Source: Egbenema bharatensis
GTDB lineage: Bacteria; Cyanobacteriota; Cyanobacteriia; Elainellales; Elainellaceae
DNA: 64,000 bases
Reading direction: 5' to 3'
NCBI RefSeq assembly: GCF_048077055.1
Contig: NZ_CP182236.1
Coordinates: 6,882,001 to 6,946,000 of the forward strand
Made by a program: the position numbers and the translations under genes. Positions 63,817 through 64,000 of this stretch are shown here, piece after piece. The notes beneath the pieces were generated by a model. That model saw only the letters and a list, made by a program, of their open reading frames with translations. It did not search any database and was not told where the DNA came from. Within the stretch, counting starts at the first letter, position 1; each line of letters starts with the position of its first letter.

Positions 63817-64000
63817 ATGGAGTTGATGATCGAAGACTTGATGGAACAACTGATCGAAATGGGTGGTTCAGATATGCACCTGTCGGCAGGACTTCCCCCC
63901 TACTTTCGGATCAACGGTAAGCTCACCCCGATCGGCGATGAACCGATGACGGCAGAGCAGTGCCAGCGGCTGATCTTCAGTATGTTGAACAACACCCAGC
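63817..64000 (+). CDS. pilT: type IV pilus retraction ATPase PilT, 5' part
   Basis: ATG at 63817 opens MELMIEDLMEQLIEMGGSDM then HLSAGLPPYFRINGKL, the normal PilT start. The gene leaves the window after about 61 codons. PilT depolymerises pili, opposing PilB. It lies 121 bases after pilB, probably in the same operon. Confidence 0.92.
   Translation, partial: MELMIEDLMEQLIEMGGSDMHLSAGLPPYFRINGKLTPIGDEPMTAEQCQRLIFSMLNNTQ

Overview
The window comes from a cyanobacterium, probably a filamentous Leptolyngbya- or Oscillatoriales-like lineage. Highly Iterated Palindrome (GCGATCGC) and its core CGATCG occur throughout. Lineage-typical genes are present: ndhH (thylakoid NDH-1), Vipp1/PspA, a Ycf35 (DUF1257) protein, the PDZ/DUF512 iron-sulfur protein, several Uma2 nucleases, and pilB/pilT. 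The genus cannot be fixed from sequence alone.

Layout. 0.5-3.4 kb: a small exported protein and an FdhF/YdeP molybdopterin oxidoreductase. 3.6-8.9 kb: a Ser/Thr kinase with an altered DFG motif, then a dense array of intact and broken toxin-antitoxin (TA) modules. One antitoxin there is split by an intact ISH3-like insertion sequence with visible ends and target duplication. 8.9-17.7 kb: housekeeping genes (Ycf35, hemC, glgA, DUF937, typA) and a CRTAC1-like FG-GAP protein. 17.7-26.6 kb: Uma2, two MscS-type channels, a kinase with SH3b repeats, and a PIN TA pair overlapping a DUF512 gene. 26.7-43.9 kb: an exopolysaccharide or lipopolysaccharide locus. It has twelve same-strand genes (nine or ten glycosyltransferases, a Wzx flippase, a Wzy/O-antigen-ligase-like protein and a LbH acyltransferase), flanked by a forward glycosyltransferase and a secreted beta-propeller. 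A 1.1 kb leader separates it from a diguanylate cyclase. 46-52.7 kb: MurJ, a sugar nucleotidyltransferase, intronless tRNA-Leu(UAA), an SDR enzyme and a nucleoside/ribose salvage trio. 52.7-57.1 kb: an accessory island with a 5'-truncated PIN toxin, a type II restriction-modification pair (HTH-fused C5 methyltransferase facing a SinI-like endonuclease) and a dead IS701-type element. 57.2-64 kb: ndhH, an asparaginase remnant, Vipp1, Uma2, a conserved protein, pilB and the start of pilT.

Recurring themes. (1) Three normally intact genes (typA, ndhH, one mscS) each carry a single-base frameshift. This suggests consensus errors, although real mutation is possible. (2) A short asymmetric palindrome (core GGGCGGGCAAGATGCCCACCCC) recurs about nine times, almost always just 3' of a gene. 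(3) Seven- and eight-base tandem repeats recur about ten times, sometimes supplying stop codons or occupying ribosome-binding positions. (4) Gene remnants are common: RelE, VapC and antitoxin pieces, a Uma2 tail, an asparaginase tail and the IS701 transposase. No CRISPR array was seen. The most system-like novelties are the TA array, the tail-to-tail HTH-methyltransferase/SinI pair, and the exopolysaccharide locus with its adjacent diguanylate cyclase.
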